NCBI RefSeq assembly: GCF_019740335.1
Contig: NZ_JAHXZS010000001.1
Coordinates: 1,054,001 to 1,118,000 of the forward strand
DNA: 64,000 bases
Source of the DNA: Alteraquisediminimonas sediminicola
Lineage (GTDB): Bacteria > Pseudomonadota > Alphaproteobacteria > Sphingomonadales > Sphingomonadaceae
Reading direction: 5' to 3'
The position numbers and the translations under genes are program-made. Of the stretch, positions 19,823 to 27,614 are shown one piece after another; positions within the stretch are counted from its first letter, which is position 1, and the number at the start of each line of letters is the position of its first letter. The notes beneath the pieces were generated by a model. That model worked only from the letters and a program-made list of their open reading frames with translations. It had not been told where the DNA came from and made no database searches.

Positions 19823-20784
19823 GCCGCGAGGCGCAGGAACGATACGGGTTCGGTGGAGCGCAACACAATCGGGAAGCCGGGCCGCGCCTGAAAAATCTCG
19901 CCGTCGAGAATCACGCTGGAACAATCGCCGTCGATCTGAATCGTGTCGCCGCGTTCGACATAGACCCCGGCCATGCGATCACGCCCCAGCTTGCCGAACA
20001 GGCCCGCAAACAAGGCCCGCACCAACACCACCGGGCTTTGGTCAATCGCGAGAAAACGCATCGAACCCGATGCCTTGGGCGCACTGGCGAACAACAGTTT
20101 TTCCAGCGTGGTCACGATCAAAAAGGCGAATTTGCCCTGCAACTGCCCATCGCGCAACAATGACACGCGCACCGGGCTTGGCTGTGGCGGCAGGAACCGG
20201 GCCTTCACCCGCAGGATCAGCGACGCCAGCACCGCAAAGAAGGTCAGCAAATGACACAGACCATTGGGCAGGCCGGTCGGGTATAATTTGTGACGGCAAT
20301 AAAGGATGCTATCGGCTAGCCCTGCCCCGCCAAGGAACATGCCCAGCACCGGACGGGTGCCGACATGGCCATCCGTCAACGAGATCAGCTCGCGCGCGAC
20401 AACATGATCGGCGAAATCGGTATCGGCCAGCGCCATGATCCGGCCCAGCGCCGCAATCGCATCACCATGCGCGCCGAGATCGAGCGCGATCAAATTGGTT
20501 TTGCCATTAGGCAACACTGCCACCGGCGGCACATTATCTCCGAAATGATTGCCGAGATGCAATTCCGTCAGCGCAGCCTGCACTGTGCCATCGCCGCCAT
20601 TGACGACAAGGATGCGCGGCTTGACCCGCGCAATCGTCGCCATGGCTTCGGCGATCTGGTCGACATGCTCCACCTCATAATGGAAAATCTCCGGGTGATC
20701 GGCGCAATAACGCCGGATGCGCGGCAGCAACGCCTTGTTGCCGCTGGACCGGGGATTGGAGATGAGTGCGACCTTAATCAGCAT
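19819..20784 (-). CDS. Diacylglycerol kinase-like lipid kinase
   Basis: A 321-residue protein with the catalytic domain of the diacylglycerol kinase/sphingosine kinase/YegS family. Evidence is the N-terminal LISNPRSSGN, the nucleotide-binding VNGGDGTVQAAL (near 62-73), and VLPNGKTNLIALDL, a variant of the usual PxGTxN. The C-terminal half has DGDCSSVILDGEIF, the expected substrate-lobe strand. Family members phosphorylate diacylglycerol, ceramide, sphingosine or related lipids at the inner membrane. Sphingomonads make glycosphingolipids, so a sphingoid substrate is possible but not shown. The next gene (Tam41-like) overlaps its end by 4 bp, and a DUF2141 gene lies 3 bp upstream, so the three look like one operon. 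Confidence 0.82.
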   Translation of the reverse strand: MLIKVALISNPRSSGNKALLPRIRRYCADHPEIFHYEVEHVDQIAEAMATIARVKPRILVVNGGDGTVQAALTELHLGNHFGDNVPPVAVLPNGKTNLIALDLGAHGDAIAALGRIMALADTDFADHVVARELISLTDGHVGTRPVLGMFLGGAGLADSILYCRHKLYPTGLPNGLCHLLTFFAVLASLILRVKARFLPPQPSPVRVSLLRDGQLQGKFAFLIVTTLEKLLFASAPKASGSMRFLAIDQSPVVLVRALFAGLFGKLGRDRMAGVYVERGDTIQIDGDCSSVILDGEIFQARPGFPIVLRSTEPVSFLRLAA

Positions 20785-20787
20785 GGA

Positions 20788-21381
20788 TTATCTCGATACG
20801 ACCCGCACGGGGCGAAAAGAGCCGCCCTGCACATAATTCATGACCACCGTGATCACCCGAGTCCCTTGACCAACATTGAACGCCACATCCTTGGGTGATG
20901 GCTTGCTCTTCATAATCAGGTCCATCAGCGAGATTTCAGGATTGCCCGACATGCCGCCCCCGTCCGACATGTCCGACTTGTGATTGCCGTTCAGATCGTG
21001 ACGCACCGAAATCGCATAGATGCCGGGCTTAGGTACCGGCACGCAGATCGATACACCGCCCATCGCCGGGACCGGCACGTCGATTCGTTCAAGCCAAGCG
21101 CCCTTATCGAAATATGTCGCCGGATTGCCGCCATAGGATTGGACCCGCAATGACCCGCGACGCACCTTCAACCCTGTGACCTCGACCAGCACCGCAGAAG
21201 TCGCACCCGCCCCACATCGGGTGGCATGGGGACCAAGCACATTTGCAGCTGCCGTCTCAGGTGACGCCAACAAGGCCGTCACCACCAGCAAAACCGGCAA
21301 GAATGCGACAGACAACGCACTGCGTCCACCCAAACCCAAATGATGCAAAATTCCACCGAACCACATGTTCTGTATGGACAT
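20788..21381 (-). CDS. DUF2141 domain-containing exported protein
   Basis: A 197-residue secreted protein. The N-terminus has a long charged lead and a hydrophobic core (LSVAFLPVLLVVTALLAS, about 22-39), and cleavage is likely near AAA. The mature part has the DUF2141 pattern: VEVTGLKVRRGSLRVQSYGG, VPVPAMGGVSICVPVPKPGIYAISVRHDLNGN, and D-rich NGNHKSDMSDGG. The family is of unknown function and often found next to lipid or sterol genes. ATG 21381 is taken as start because the upstream extension has no signal-peptide logic and GGAAG precedes it. It leads the operon with the lipid kinase and is divergent from lptF. Confidence 0.78.
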   Translation of the reverse strand: MSIQNMWFGGILHHLGLGGRSALSVAFLPVLLVVTALLASPETAAANVLGPHATRCGAGATSAVLVEVTGLKVRRGSLRVQSYGGNPATYFDKGAWLERIDVPVPAMGGVSICVPVPKPGIYAISVRHDLNGNHKSDMSDGGGMSGNPEISLMDLIMKSKPSPKDVAFNVGQGTRVITVVMNYVQGGSFRPVRVVSR

Positions 21382-21514
21382 TTTCTTCCGATCCTTATGC
21401 GACCTACGCCAACTTGTGATCTGACTCGTCAAATTCTGCGACCACAGGCTATAAATCGTTTGGCTTTGAGGCCAAAAAATGGTGAAGCAGCGGCGAATAG
21501 TGAAAATTAAAAAT

Positions 21515-22741
21515 ATGGGCGGCGACTTGACCAACCTGAAGCTCATCGATCGCTATCTGGCCAGGTTGATTGCCGTGCCGCTTATGGCGACGCTGACGAT
21601 CGCCGCGATGCTGCTTGTCCTCGACAAAATGTTGCGATTGTTCGACTTTGTCGCGCGCGAAGGTGGCCCTGTAGATGTCGTCTGGAAGATGCTGGCGAAT
21701 ATGTTGCCGGAATATCTGTCCCTCGGCATCCCGATTGGCCTGATGCTCGGCATTTTGCTCGCTTTCAGAAAAATTGCGCTGTCGTCGGAATTGGATGTGC
21801 TGCGCGCCGTCGGCTATTCTTATGGCCGGCTGTTGCGGGTGCCCTATATGTATGCCGTCGGTCTGGCGTTGCTGAATCTCGCCATCGTCGGCTTCATTCA
21901 ACCCTATTCCCGCTACGCCTATGAAGGGCTGCGCTTCGAATTGCGTTCTGGCGCGCTCGGCGCGTCGATCAAGATTGGTGAGTTCACCGAACTTGGCAAG
22001 CACATGACCCTGAGGATCGAACAAAGCCGGGATCAAGGGCGCGACCTACGTGGTATATTCCTGATGGCGGACGGCAAGGATGGCAAGACATTGGCGGTCA
22101 CCGCCGAACGCGGCACGTTCCTCGCCACCGACGATCCAGACACAATCATCCTGCGTTTGAAAAATGGGCGACTGGTCCATGGCAACCCCCATTATCGCGC
22201 GCCGCGCGTGCTCGCGTTTGAAAGCCATGACCTTCCAATCGACCTCCCCAAGGTCGAAACCTTCCGCCATCGCGGCGGCAGAGATCTGGAACTCACCATG
22301 CCGGAACTGGTGCGCGTCGGACATGATCCCAAGACTGATCTGCAAACGCGCCGCCAAAGCCTCGCCAATTTCCACTTCCGACTGGTGGAAGTGGCGATGA
22401 TGATGCTGTTGCCGCTGCTCGCGGTCGCGCTCGCGGTGCCGCCCAAGCGCTCGTCATCGGCCCTGGGCGTCTTTCTCTCGATCATCATCGTTGTGACCTA
22501 TCACAAGGTCAATGAATATGCCGAGGCGCTGGGTTCCATCGGCACGGTGCCGCCATGGGTCGCCTTGTGGCTACCGTTCATCGCATTTTCGGGCCTGATT
22601 GTGTGGATTTACCACATCCTCGCCCATCACCCCGGCGGTCAGCCCATCGGCGCGCTGGAACGGTTGTTCGCCATCATCTCCGGCAAGCTACGTTCGTTTG
22701 CCGCGCGGGTCCGCGCGAAATTGCAAAAGGATCATGGCTGA
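21515..22741 (+). CDS. lptF: LPS export ABC transporter permease LptF
   Basis: LptF is one of the two permeases of the LptB2FG complex that lifts lipopolysaccharide from the inner membrane into the Lpt bridge. The 408-residue protein begins LKLIDRYLARLIAVPLMATL, the classical RY..R opening with TM1, and has TM segments near 60-80 and 100-125. A large periplasmic beta-jellyroll follows (about 130-270), then three C-terminal membrane segments. I used ATG 21515 as the start. An ATG at 21479 is also in frame and neither has a strong ribosome-binding site. The stop overlaps the lptG start (TGATG), so the two are co-translated. It lies divergent from the DUF2141 operon. Confidence 0.9.
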   Translation: MGGDLTNLKLIDRYLARLIAVPLMATLTIAAMLLVLDKMLRLFDFVAREGGPVDVVWKMLANMLPEYLSLGIPIGLMLGILLAFRKIALSSELDVLRAVGYSYGRLLRVPYMYAVGLALLNLAIVGFIQPYSRYAYEGLRFELRSGALGASIKIGEFTELGKHMTLRIEQSRDQGRDLRGIFLMADGKDGKTLAVTAERGTFLATDDPDTIILRLKNGRLVHGNPHYRAPRVLAFESHDLPIDLPKVETFRHRGGRDLELTMPELVRVGHDPKTDLQTRRQSLANFHFRLVEVAMMMLLPLLAVALAVPPKRSSSALGVFLSIIIVVTYHKVNEYAEALGSIGTVPPWVALWLPFIAFSGLIVWIYHILAHHPGGQPIGALERLFAIISGKLRSFAARVRAKLQKDHG

Positions 22742-23844
22742 TGTCCGGACAGACACAGTTTTTTCCATCACGCACCCTCAGCTGGTACATGGCCCGGCTG
22801 TTCATCGTGCGCACCATTGCGGTGCTCGGCGGGCTGGTCCTGATTCTCCAGACCCTCGACATGTTGGGCGAATCCGGAAAAATCCTGTCCTATGCAGGCA
22901 ATGGCGATGCGGAATTATGGCGTTATGCAGGCCTGCGCGTGCCGCAGATCATCGCACGATTCCTGCCATTTTCGGTGCTGCTGAGCACATTGATCACGCT
23001 CGCCACGCTCAACCAGAACAGCGAAATCATCGCGATGAAGGGCGCGGGGATTTCCGCCCATCAAATTCTGGCGCCGTTGGTCGTGGCCAGCCTTGGCATC
23101 GCGATCATCGCCTTTGCCTTTAACGATCGCGTGGTCGTGCGTTCGATCAAGGCGCTGAATGACTGGGAGGCCGCCGATTATGGCCCGGTGCCGCGCGGCA
23201 GCCTGACCATCAACAATATCTGGGTCCGCGATAATGACGACCTCGTTCATGCCGAGACAGTCACGGGTCGGGGCGACAACACCCGCATCACGCATATCGA
23301 GATTTTCGAGCGCAATGGCGGCGAACTGATCGCGACCACCAAGGCCGAAGGCGCGGTGCGCGATGGCAATGGCTGGCGACTGACGGGCGCGATGGATCGC
23401 TTCGACGTTATCCGAGGCGTGCCGGTGCCGCGCACTACGCCGCATTTTGGCGATGGCATTACGCCGGATCAATTCGCCTTGTCGAACATCAAGGCCGATG
23501 AGAACGCCTTCCGCCCCCTGCTCCGCGCTATCCACAATCTGGAACGCGCCGGACGCCCCACCAGCGCGCTACGGGCCGGTCTGTGGCACAAGATTTCCGG
23601 GCCGCTGTCGATCACCCTGATGCCCTTGCTGGCTGGCGTCGCCGCCTTTGGCCTTGCCCGATCCGGCAAATTATTTCTGCGCGCGGTGATCGGCATGGGG
23701 CTGGGCTTTGCCTATTTCGTCGCCGACAATTTCGCCCTCGCCATGGGCAATCTCGGCGCTTATCCGGGCTGGCTCGCCGCTTGGGCGCCGTTCATGCTGT
23801 TCTTGATGATCGGCGAACTCGTTCTGGTGATGACGGAAGAATAA
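22741..23844 (+). CDS. lptG: LPS export ABC transporter permease LptG
   Basis: LptG is the partner permease of LptF. The 367-residue protein has the family's N-terminal LSWYMARLFIVRTIAVLGGLV segment, TM helices near 20-45, 60-85 and 95-120, a periplasmic domain rich in beta strands, and three C-terminal helices ending VLVMTEE. The motif KGAGISAHQILAPL near 100-113 faces the LptB ATPase. The ATG at 22741 shares one base with the lptF stop. The ATPase gene lptB is not adjacent. A repeat fragment and a terminator hairpin follow the stop. Confidence 0.92.
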   Translation: MSGQTQFFPSRTLSWYMARLFIVRTIAVLGGLVLILQTLDMLGESGKILSYAGNGDAELWRYAGLRVPQIIARFLPFSVLLSTLITLATLNQNSEIIAMKGAGISAHQILAPLVVASLGIAIIAFAFNDRVVVRSIKALNDWEAADYGPVPRGSLTINNIWVRDNDDLVHAETVTGRGDNTRITHIEIFERNGGELIATTKAEGAVRDGNGWRLTGAMDRFDVIRGVPVPRTTPHFGDGITPDQFALSNIKADENAFRPLLRAIHNLERAGRPTSALRAGLWHKISGPLSITLMPLLAGVAAFGLARSGKLFLRAVIGMGLGFAYFVADNFALAMGNLGAYPGWLAAWAPFMLFLMIGELVLVMTEE

Positions 23845-23885
23845 TCGCCAGCCGCTGACAGATTACCATCAACGACGACATCGTC

Positions 23886-23963
23886 GCCGCAAGCGCGAAC
23901 GCGCGCCCGAGCTTATTGGGCGAGGAAAACCTTAGCGGACGTATGCCCGCGCCGATGCCTGAG
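23886..23963. repeat. Degraded half copy of the 40.2-kb palindromic element
   Basis: Bases 23886-23918 are identical over 33 bp to 40314-40346, the right arm of the palindromic element behind rpsD. The similarity continues with gaps to 23963 (ending GCCTGAG). The left arm is missing. The copy lies in the lptG-asd gap. Confidence 0.7.
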
Positions 23964-23971
23964 ACGGATAC

Positions 23972-24001
23972 AAAAAAGCCCCCGCTTGCGCGAGGGCTTT
24001 T
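23972..24001. terminator. Bidirectional terminator between lptG and asd
   Basis: The sequence AAAAAAGCCCCCGC...GCGAGGGCTTTT forms a stem with A-run and T-run on either side. It can end lptG on the plus strand and asd on the minus strand, since both converge here. Confidence 0.85.
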
Positions 24002-24024
24002 CATGCAATCGAGGCTAAAGCCTA

Positions 24025-25050
24025 TCAGCCCTTTTTCAGGTGGCGACGGCCCAGCAATTCGGCAATCTGCACTGCGTTCAGTGCAGCACCCTTGCGCAGA
24101 TTGTCCGACACGCACCAGAGCGACAGGCCGTTTTCCACGGTCGAATCGTCACGGACGCGGCTGATAAAGGTCGCATAATCACCGACGCATTCGATCGGGG
24201 TGACATAGCCACCATCTTCACGCTTATCGACCAGCATGATGCCCGGCGCTTCACGCAGCAACTTCTGCGCATCTTCGGCGGACAGTTCATTTTCCATTTC
24301 GATGTTGATGGCTTCCGAATGGCCCACGAACACCGGCACGCGCACGCAGGTCGCGGTCAGCTTGATCTTCGGATCGAGGATCTTCTTGGTTTCGGCGACC
24401 ATTTTCCATTCTTCCTTGGTCGAGCCATCGTCAAGGAAGCTGTCGATATGCGGGATCACGTTGAACGCGATCTGCTTGGTGAACTTGTGCGGCTCGACGC
24501 TGTCGCCCACGAAAATGTTACGCGACTGTTCGAACAATTCGTCCATCCCGGCCTTGCCCGCGCCCGACACCGATTGATAGGTGGCGACGACGACGCGCTT
24601 GATCGTGGCGGCATCATGGATCGGCTTCAGCGCGACCACCATCTGCGCGGTCGAGCAGTTCGGATTGGCGATGATGTTGCGGACCTTGTAGCCATCGATT
24701 GCGTCCGGGTTCACTTCCGGCACGATCAACGGCACATCCGGGTCCATGCGATAGAGCGAGCTGTTGTCGATCACGACGCAACCTGCTGCCGCCGCGCGCG
24801 GGGCGTGGATCTTGGTCGCATCCGAACCGATGGCGAACAGGGCCATGTCCCAGCCGGTGAAATCGAAATTGTCGATATTCTGGACTTTGTACTTCTTGCC
24901 GGTTTCGCCGAAATCGATTTCGTCGCCCTGGCTGCGGGCCGAGGCCAATACCGCCAATTCGTCAATCGGGAATTCACGCTCGGCAAGGATGTTGAGCATT
25001 TCGCGGCCCACATTGCCCGTGGCACCCGCAACAACGACACGATAACCCAT
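24025..25050 (-). CDS. asd: Aspartate-semialdehyde dehydrogenase
   Basis: Asd reduces aspartyl phosphate to aspartate semialdehyde with NADPH. It is the branch-point step to lysine/diaminopimelate, threonine and methionine. The 341-residue protein has the NADP-binding GATGNVG at 9-15, the nucleophile C132 in ANPNCSTAQM, and VPVFVGHSEA near 250. The long loop with YQSVSGAGKAGMDEL is typical. The next gene upstream on the same strand is rplS, but a terminator lies between them, so asd should have its own promoter in the 99-bp gap. dapD, a later step of the same pathway, is about 5 kb away. Confidence 0.97.
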   Translation of the reverse strand: MGYRVVVAGATGNVGREMLNILAEREFPIDELAVLASARSQGDEIDFGETGKKYKVQNIDNFDFTGWDMALFAIGSDATKIHAPRAAAAGCVVIDNSSLYRMDPDVPLIVPEVNPDAIDGYKVRNIIANPNCSTAQMVVALKPIHDAATIKRVVVATYQSVSGAGKAGMDELFEQSRNIFVGDSVEPHKFTKQIAFNVIPHIDSFLDDGSTKEEWKMVAETKKILDPKIKLTATCVRVPVFVGHSEAINIEMENELSAEDAQKLLREAPGIMLVDKREDGGYVTPIECVGDYATFISRVRDDSTVENGLSLWCVSDNLRKGAALNAVQIAELLGRRHLKKG

Positions 25051-25084
25051 GATGATGTTTCCTGTGATCTGATATGAGGTAAAA

Positions 25085-25125
25085 TAGAAAAGGCCGGAAC
25101 CTGTTGCGGTCCCGGCCTTTTCGAA
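25085..25125 (-). terminator. Intrinsic terminator of rplS
   Basis: On the minus strand AAAAGGCCGGGACCG pairs across a short loop with GGTTCCGGCCTTTT, followed by a T-containing run. It lies 25 bp past the rplS stop and also precedes the asd start. Confidence 0.85.
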
Positions 25126-25149
25126 AGCTTGAAGCTGAAGCGGTGAGGC

Positions 25150-25539
25150 TTAGCCCTTTGCGGCTTCCGAAGCCGGACGATTGTCACGACGTTCTGCAAT
25201 ACGCGCGCGTTTACCGGTGCGGCCACGCAGATAGTACAGCTTGGCGCGACGGACGACGCCCTTGCGGACCACATCAATCGATTCGACGTTCGGCGAATAG
25301 AGCGGGAATACGCGTTCAACGCCTTCACCAAAGCTCATCTTACGGACGGTGAAGTTCGAACCCATGCCCTTGTTGGACCGGGCGATGCACACGCCTTCGT
25401 AATTCTGAATACGGGTGCGTTCGCCTTCAACAACGCGCACACCGACCTTCAACGTGTCACCCGGACGGAATTCCGGAATTTTCTTGTCTGCGGTCAGCTT
25501 TGCAATCTGTTCCGCTTCAATCGTCTGAATGAGGTTCAT
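25150..25539 (-). CDS. rplS: 50S ribosomal protein L19
   Basis: L19 sits at the interface of the ribosomal subunits. The 129-residue protein begins [15 protein letters not shown] and has [35 protein letters not shown] in its SH3-like barrel, then [33 protein letters not shown] and an alphaproteobacterial C-terminal tail. Start ATG 25539 follows GAAAAGAGG; the reading frame stays open far upstream inside trmD but the ribosome-binding site and homology settle the start. The first 23 bp overlap the end of trmD, so the two are translationally linked. Confidence 0.97.
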   Translation of the reverse strand: MNLIQTIEAEQIAKLTADKKIPEFRPGDTLKVGVRVVEGERTRIQNYEGVCIARSNKGMGSNFTVRKMSFGEGVERVFPLYSPNVESIDVVRKGVVRRAKLYYLRGRTGKRARIAERRDNRPASEAAKG

Positions 25540-26281
25540 GCCTCTTTTCCTTCGTCTGTCGTCGCGCACCAGAGGGAGGTTGAACCCGAGCGCCAATATG
25601 GCGCTCCCAAAGGTCCGGCCTCCGTAGCCGTGTGTCATCTTCCGCCTGACGTTTCCGCCACGCATCGATTTTCGCATGATCCCCCGATCGCAACACTTCA
25701 GGGATCATCCGCCCTTCCCATTCAACAGGTCGGGTATATTGCGGATATTCCAAAAGCCCCGATTCGAAGCTCTCGTCATCACCGCTAGAAGCCGCGCCCA
25801 TTACGCCGGGCAGCAACCGAATGCAAGCGTCGAGCAAAACAAGCGCGCCCATCTCGCCACCGGACAGGATATAATCGCCAATCGAGACCTCGATAATGGG
25901 TCGCGCAGCGAAGATCCGCTCGTCAAATCCTTCGAATCGGCCACATAAAATCGTGACCCCCGGGCCTTGCGCCAGTTCCCGCACCAGCTTTTGCGTCAAT
26001 GGCTTGCCGCGCGGCGTCATCGCGATCACCGGGGCTTGGGGCGCCAGCGCCAGCGCATGATCGACCGCAAGGCCGAGAATATCCGGCTTCAACACCATCC
26101 CGGCCCCGCCGCCTGCGGGCGTATCGTCGACGCTGCGATGCTTGTCGGTCGCAAAGTCGCGCATCTGAATGGGATTGCACGCCCATTTGCCCTCGGCCAG
26201 CGCACGCCCCGCCAAGGACGTGCCCAATGGGCCGGGGAACATCTCCGGATAGAGCGTCAATATCTGCGCGGTGAAGGTCAA
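25517..26281 (-). CDS. trmD: tRNA (guanine-N1)-methyltransferase TrmD
   Basis: TrmD methylates G37 at N1 in tRNAs with G36, which prevents frameshifting. The 254-residue protein is a SPOUT methylase with a C-terminal tRNA-binding helix. Diagnostic pieces are [21 protein letters not shown] at the start, [16 protein letters not shown] near 51-66, [12 protein letters not shown], and [12 protein letters not shown]-like [12 protein letters not shown] near 130-141. The C-terminal tail past [13 protein letters not shown] overlaps the rplS start by 23 bp. The usual upstream partners rpsP and rimM are absent; aguB lies upstream instead, only 3 bp away. Confidence 0.97.
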   Translation of the reverse strand: MTFTAQILTLYPEMFPGPLGTSLAGRALAEGKWACNPIQMRDFATDKHRSVDDTPAGGGAGMVLKPDILGLAVDHALALAPQAPVIAMTPRGKPLTQKLVRELAQGPGVTILCGRFEGFDERIFAARPIIEVSIGDYILSGGEMGALVLLDACIRLLPGVMGAASSGDDESFESGLLEYPQYTRPVEWEGRMIPEVLRSGDHAKIDAWRKRQAEDDTRLRRPDLWERHIGARVQPPSGARRQTKEKRHEPHSDD

Positions 26282-26284
26282 GCC

Positions 26285-27127
26285 TCAAACATCCTCGACC
26301 AGCCGCCCGTAGAGATCGGGCCTGCGGTCGCGGAAAAAGCCAAAGGTCGCGCGATGCTTGCGGATCTTTTCCAGATCGAAGCTGGCGGTCAGCACGCCCG
26401 TCACGCCATCGACATAATCGGCCACCATGTCCCCGCGCTCATCGCAGATGAAGCTATGGCCGTAAAAACTCTGCTCGCCTTCGGTGCCAATCCGATTGGC
26501 GGCGACCACCGGCACGACATTCGACACCGCATGGCCAACCATCGCGCGCCGCCACAAACGCGAGGTATCGAGATCCTCGGACGCCGGTTCATCGCCAATC
26601 GCGGTCGGGTACATCAAGATATCCGCCCCCATCAGCATCATCGCGCGGGCCGTTTCTGGATACCATTGGTCCCAGCAAATCCCGACACCGATCACGCCAT
26701 GCTTGGTCGGCCAGACTTTGAAGCCGGTATTGCCGGGGCGGAAATAGAATTTCTCGGTATAGCCGGGGCCATCCGGAATATGGCTCTTGCGATAGACGCC
26801 CATGATATTGCCACCGTCATCAATCATCGCGAGGCTGTTGTAATAATGCTGGCCGTCACGTTCGAAAAAGCTGGTCGGGATGTAGATTTTCAGCTCCGCC
26901 GCCAGCGCCTGCATCGCCTGCACCGAGGGATGCACGGCTGTCGGGCGCGCGGTTTCGAACCAGCGTTCATCCTGCGTCTGGCAGAAATACGGCCCTTCGA
27001 ACAATTCCGGCGGCAAGATCACCTGTGCCCCATCACCCGCGGCTTCCCGCACTAAAGCGGACACGGCAGCGATATTGGCGTCCACATTGCCCCCAAGGGC
27101 AAGCTGCAAGGCGGAAACGGTGATCAT
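26285..27127 (-). CDS. aguB: N-carbamoylputrescine amidase
   Basis: AguB hydrolyses N-carbamoylputrescine to putrescine, the last step of the agmatine route to polyamines. The 280-residue nitrilase-family enzyme has the catalytic triad E41 (LPPELFEGPYFCQ), K114 (YRKSHIPDGPGY) and C151 (GICWDQWYPETAR), and the AguB-specific FFRDRRPDLYG near the end. ATG 27127 is chosen since GGAAAG precedes it and the protein starts MITVSALQ like its relatives; the frame extends upstream into an unlikely basic leader. It is directly upstream of trmD with a 3-bp gap. No agmatine deiminase (aguA) is adjacent. Confidence 0.9.
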   Translation of the reverse strand: MITVSALQLALGGNVDANIAAVSALVREAAGDGAQVILPPELFEGPYFCQTQDERWFETARPTAVHPSVQAMQALAAELKIYIPTSFFERDGQHYYNSLAMIDDGGNIMGVYRKSHIPDGPGYTEKFYFRPGNTGFKVWPTKHGVIGVGICWDQWYPETARAMMLMGADILMYPTAIGDEPASEDLDTSRLWRRAMVGHAVSNVVPVVAANRIGTEGEQSFYGHSFICDERGDMVADYVDGVTGVLTASFDLEKIRKHRATFGFFRDRRPDLYGRLVEDV

Positions 27128-27336
27128 GATGCGTATCTTTCCGGAATCATGTAAAAGAAGCGGGACGGCTCTAGCTTGAAAATGCGTCAAGGCAAAGGCT
27201 GCGCCCATGCCCTTGACTTTTACAGGCGCAATCGGCAAATGCGCTGCACGAACGGGCGGTCTTCGGGCCGTCCTTTGATTTTTTAGCGCGATTCGATTGG
27301 GGCGCGCCACAACCGTTTGAAGCAAGGAATTGGGTC

Positions 27337-27504
27337 ATGGCGAAGCCGACCACAGTGAAAATCAAGCTGGTGAGCTCGGAAAACACCGGGTTTTTCTACG
27401 TCACCAAGAAGAATCCGCGGACCCAGACCGAAAAGCTGTCGTTCCGCAAGTACGATCCCGTCGTGCGCAAGCATGTCGATTTCAAAGAAGCCAAGATCAA
27501 GTAA
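27337..27504 (+). CDS. rpmG: 50S ribosomal protein L33
   Basis: A 55-residue ribosomal protein, too short to stand out by length alone. It reads [20 protein letters not shown], then [20 protein letters not shown] and a Lys-rich end. This is the zinc-free form of L33 (no CxxC pair). AAGGAA lies 8 bp before the ATG. An intrinsic terminator follows 35 bp after the stop, and the gene stands alone, divergent from aguB. Confidence 0.97.
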   Translation: MAKPTTVKIKLVSSENTGFFYVTKKNPRTQTEKLSFRKYDPVVRKHVDFKEAKIK

Positions 27505-27539
27505 TCTGGCTTTTCTGACCGATTCGGTCGGGACAGGAA

Positions 27540-27567
27540 CAGGGTCGCTTCGGCGGCCCTTTTTTGT
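27540..27567 (+). terminator. Intrinsic terminator of rpmG
   Basis: CAGGGTCGC, loop TTCG, then GCGGCCCTTTTTTG: a tetraloop stem (with a mismatch) followed by a T-run, placed just after rpmG. Confidence 0.85.
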
Positions 27568-27614
27568 TGTCTGACGCACGGCCAACGATGGCGGGACTAT
27601 TCTCCTCGCCGAAC

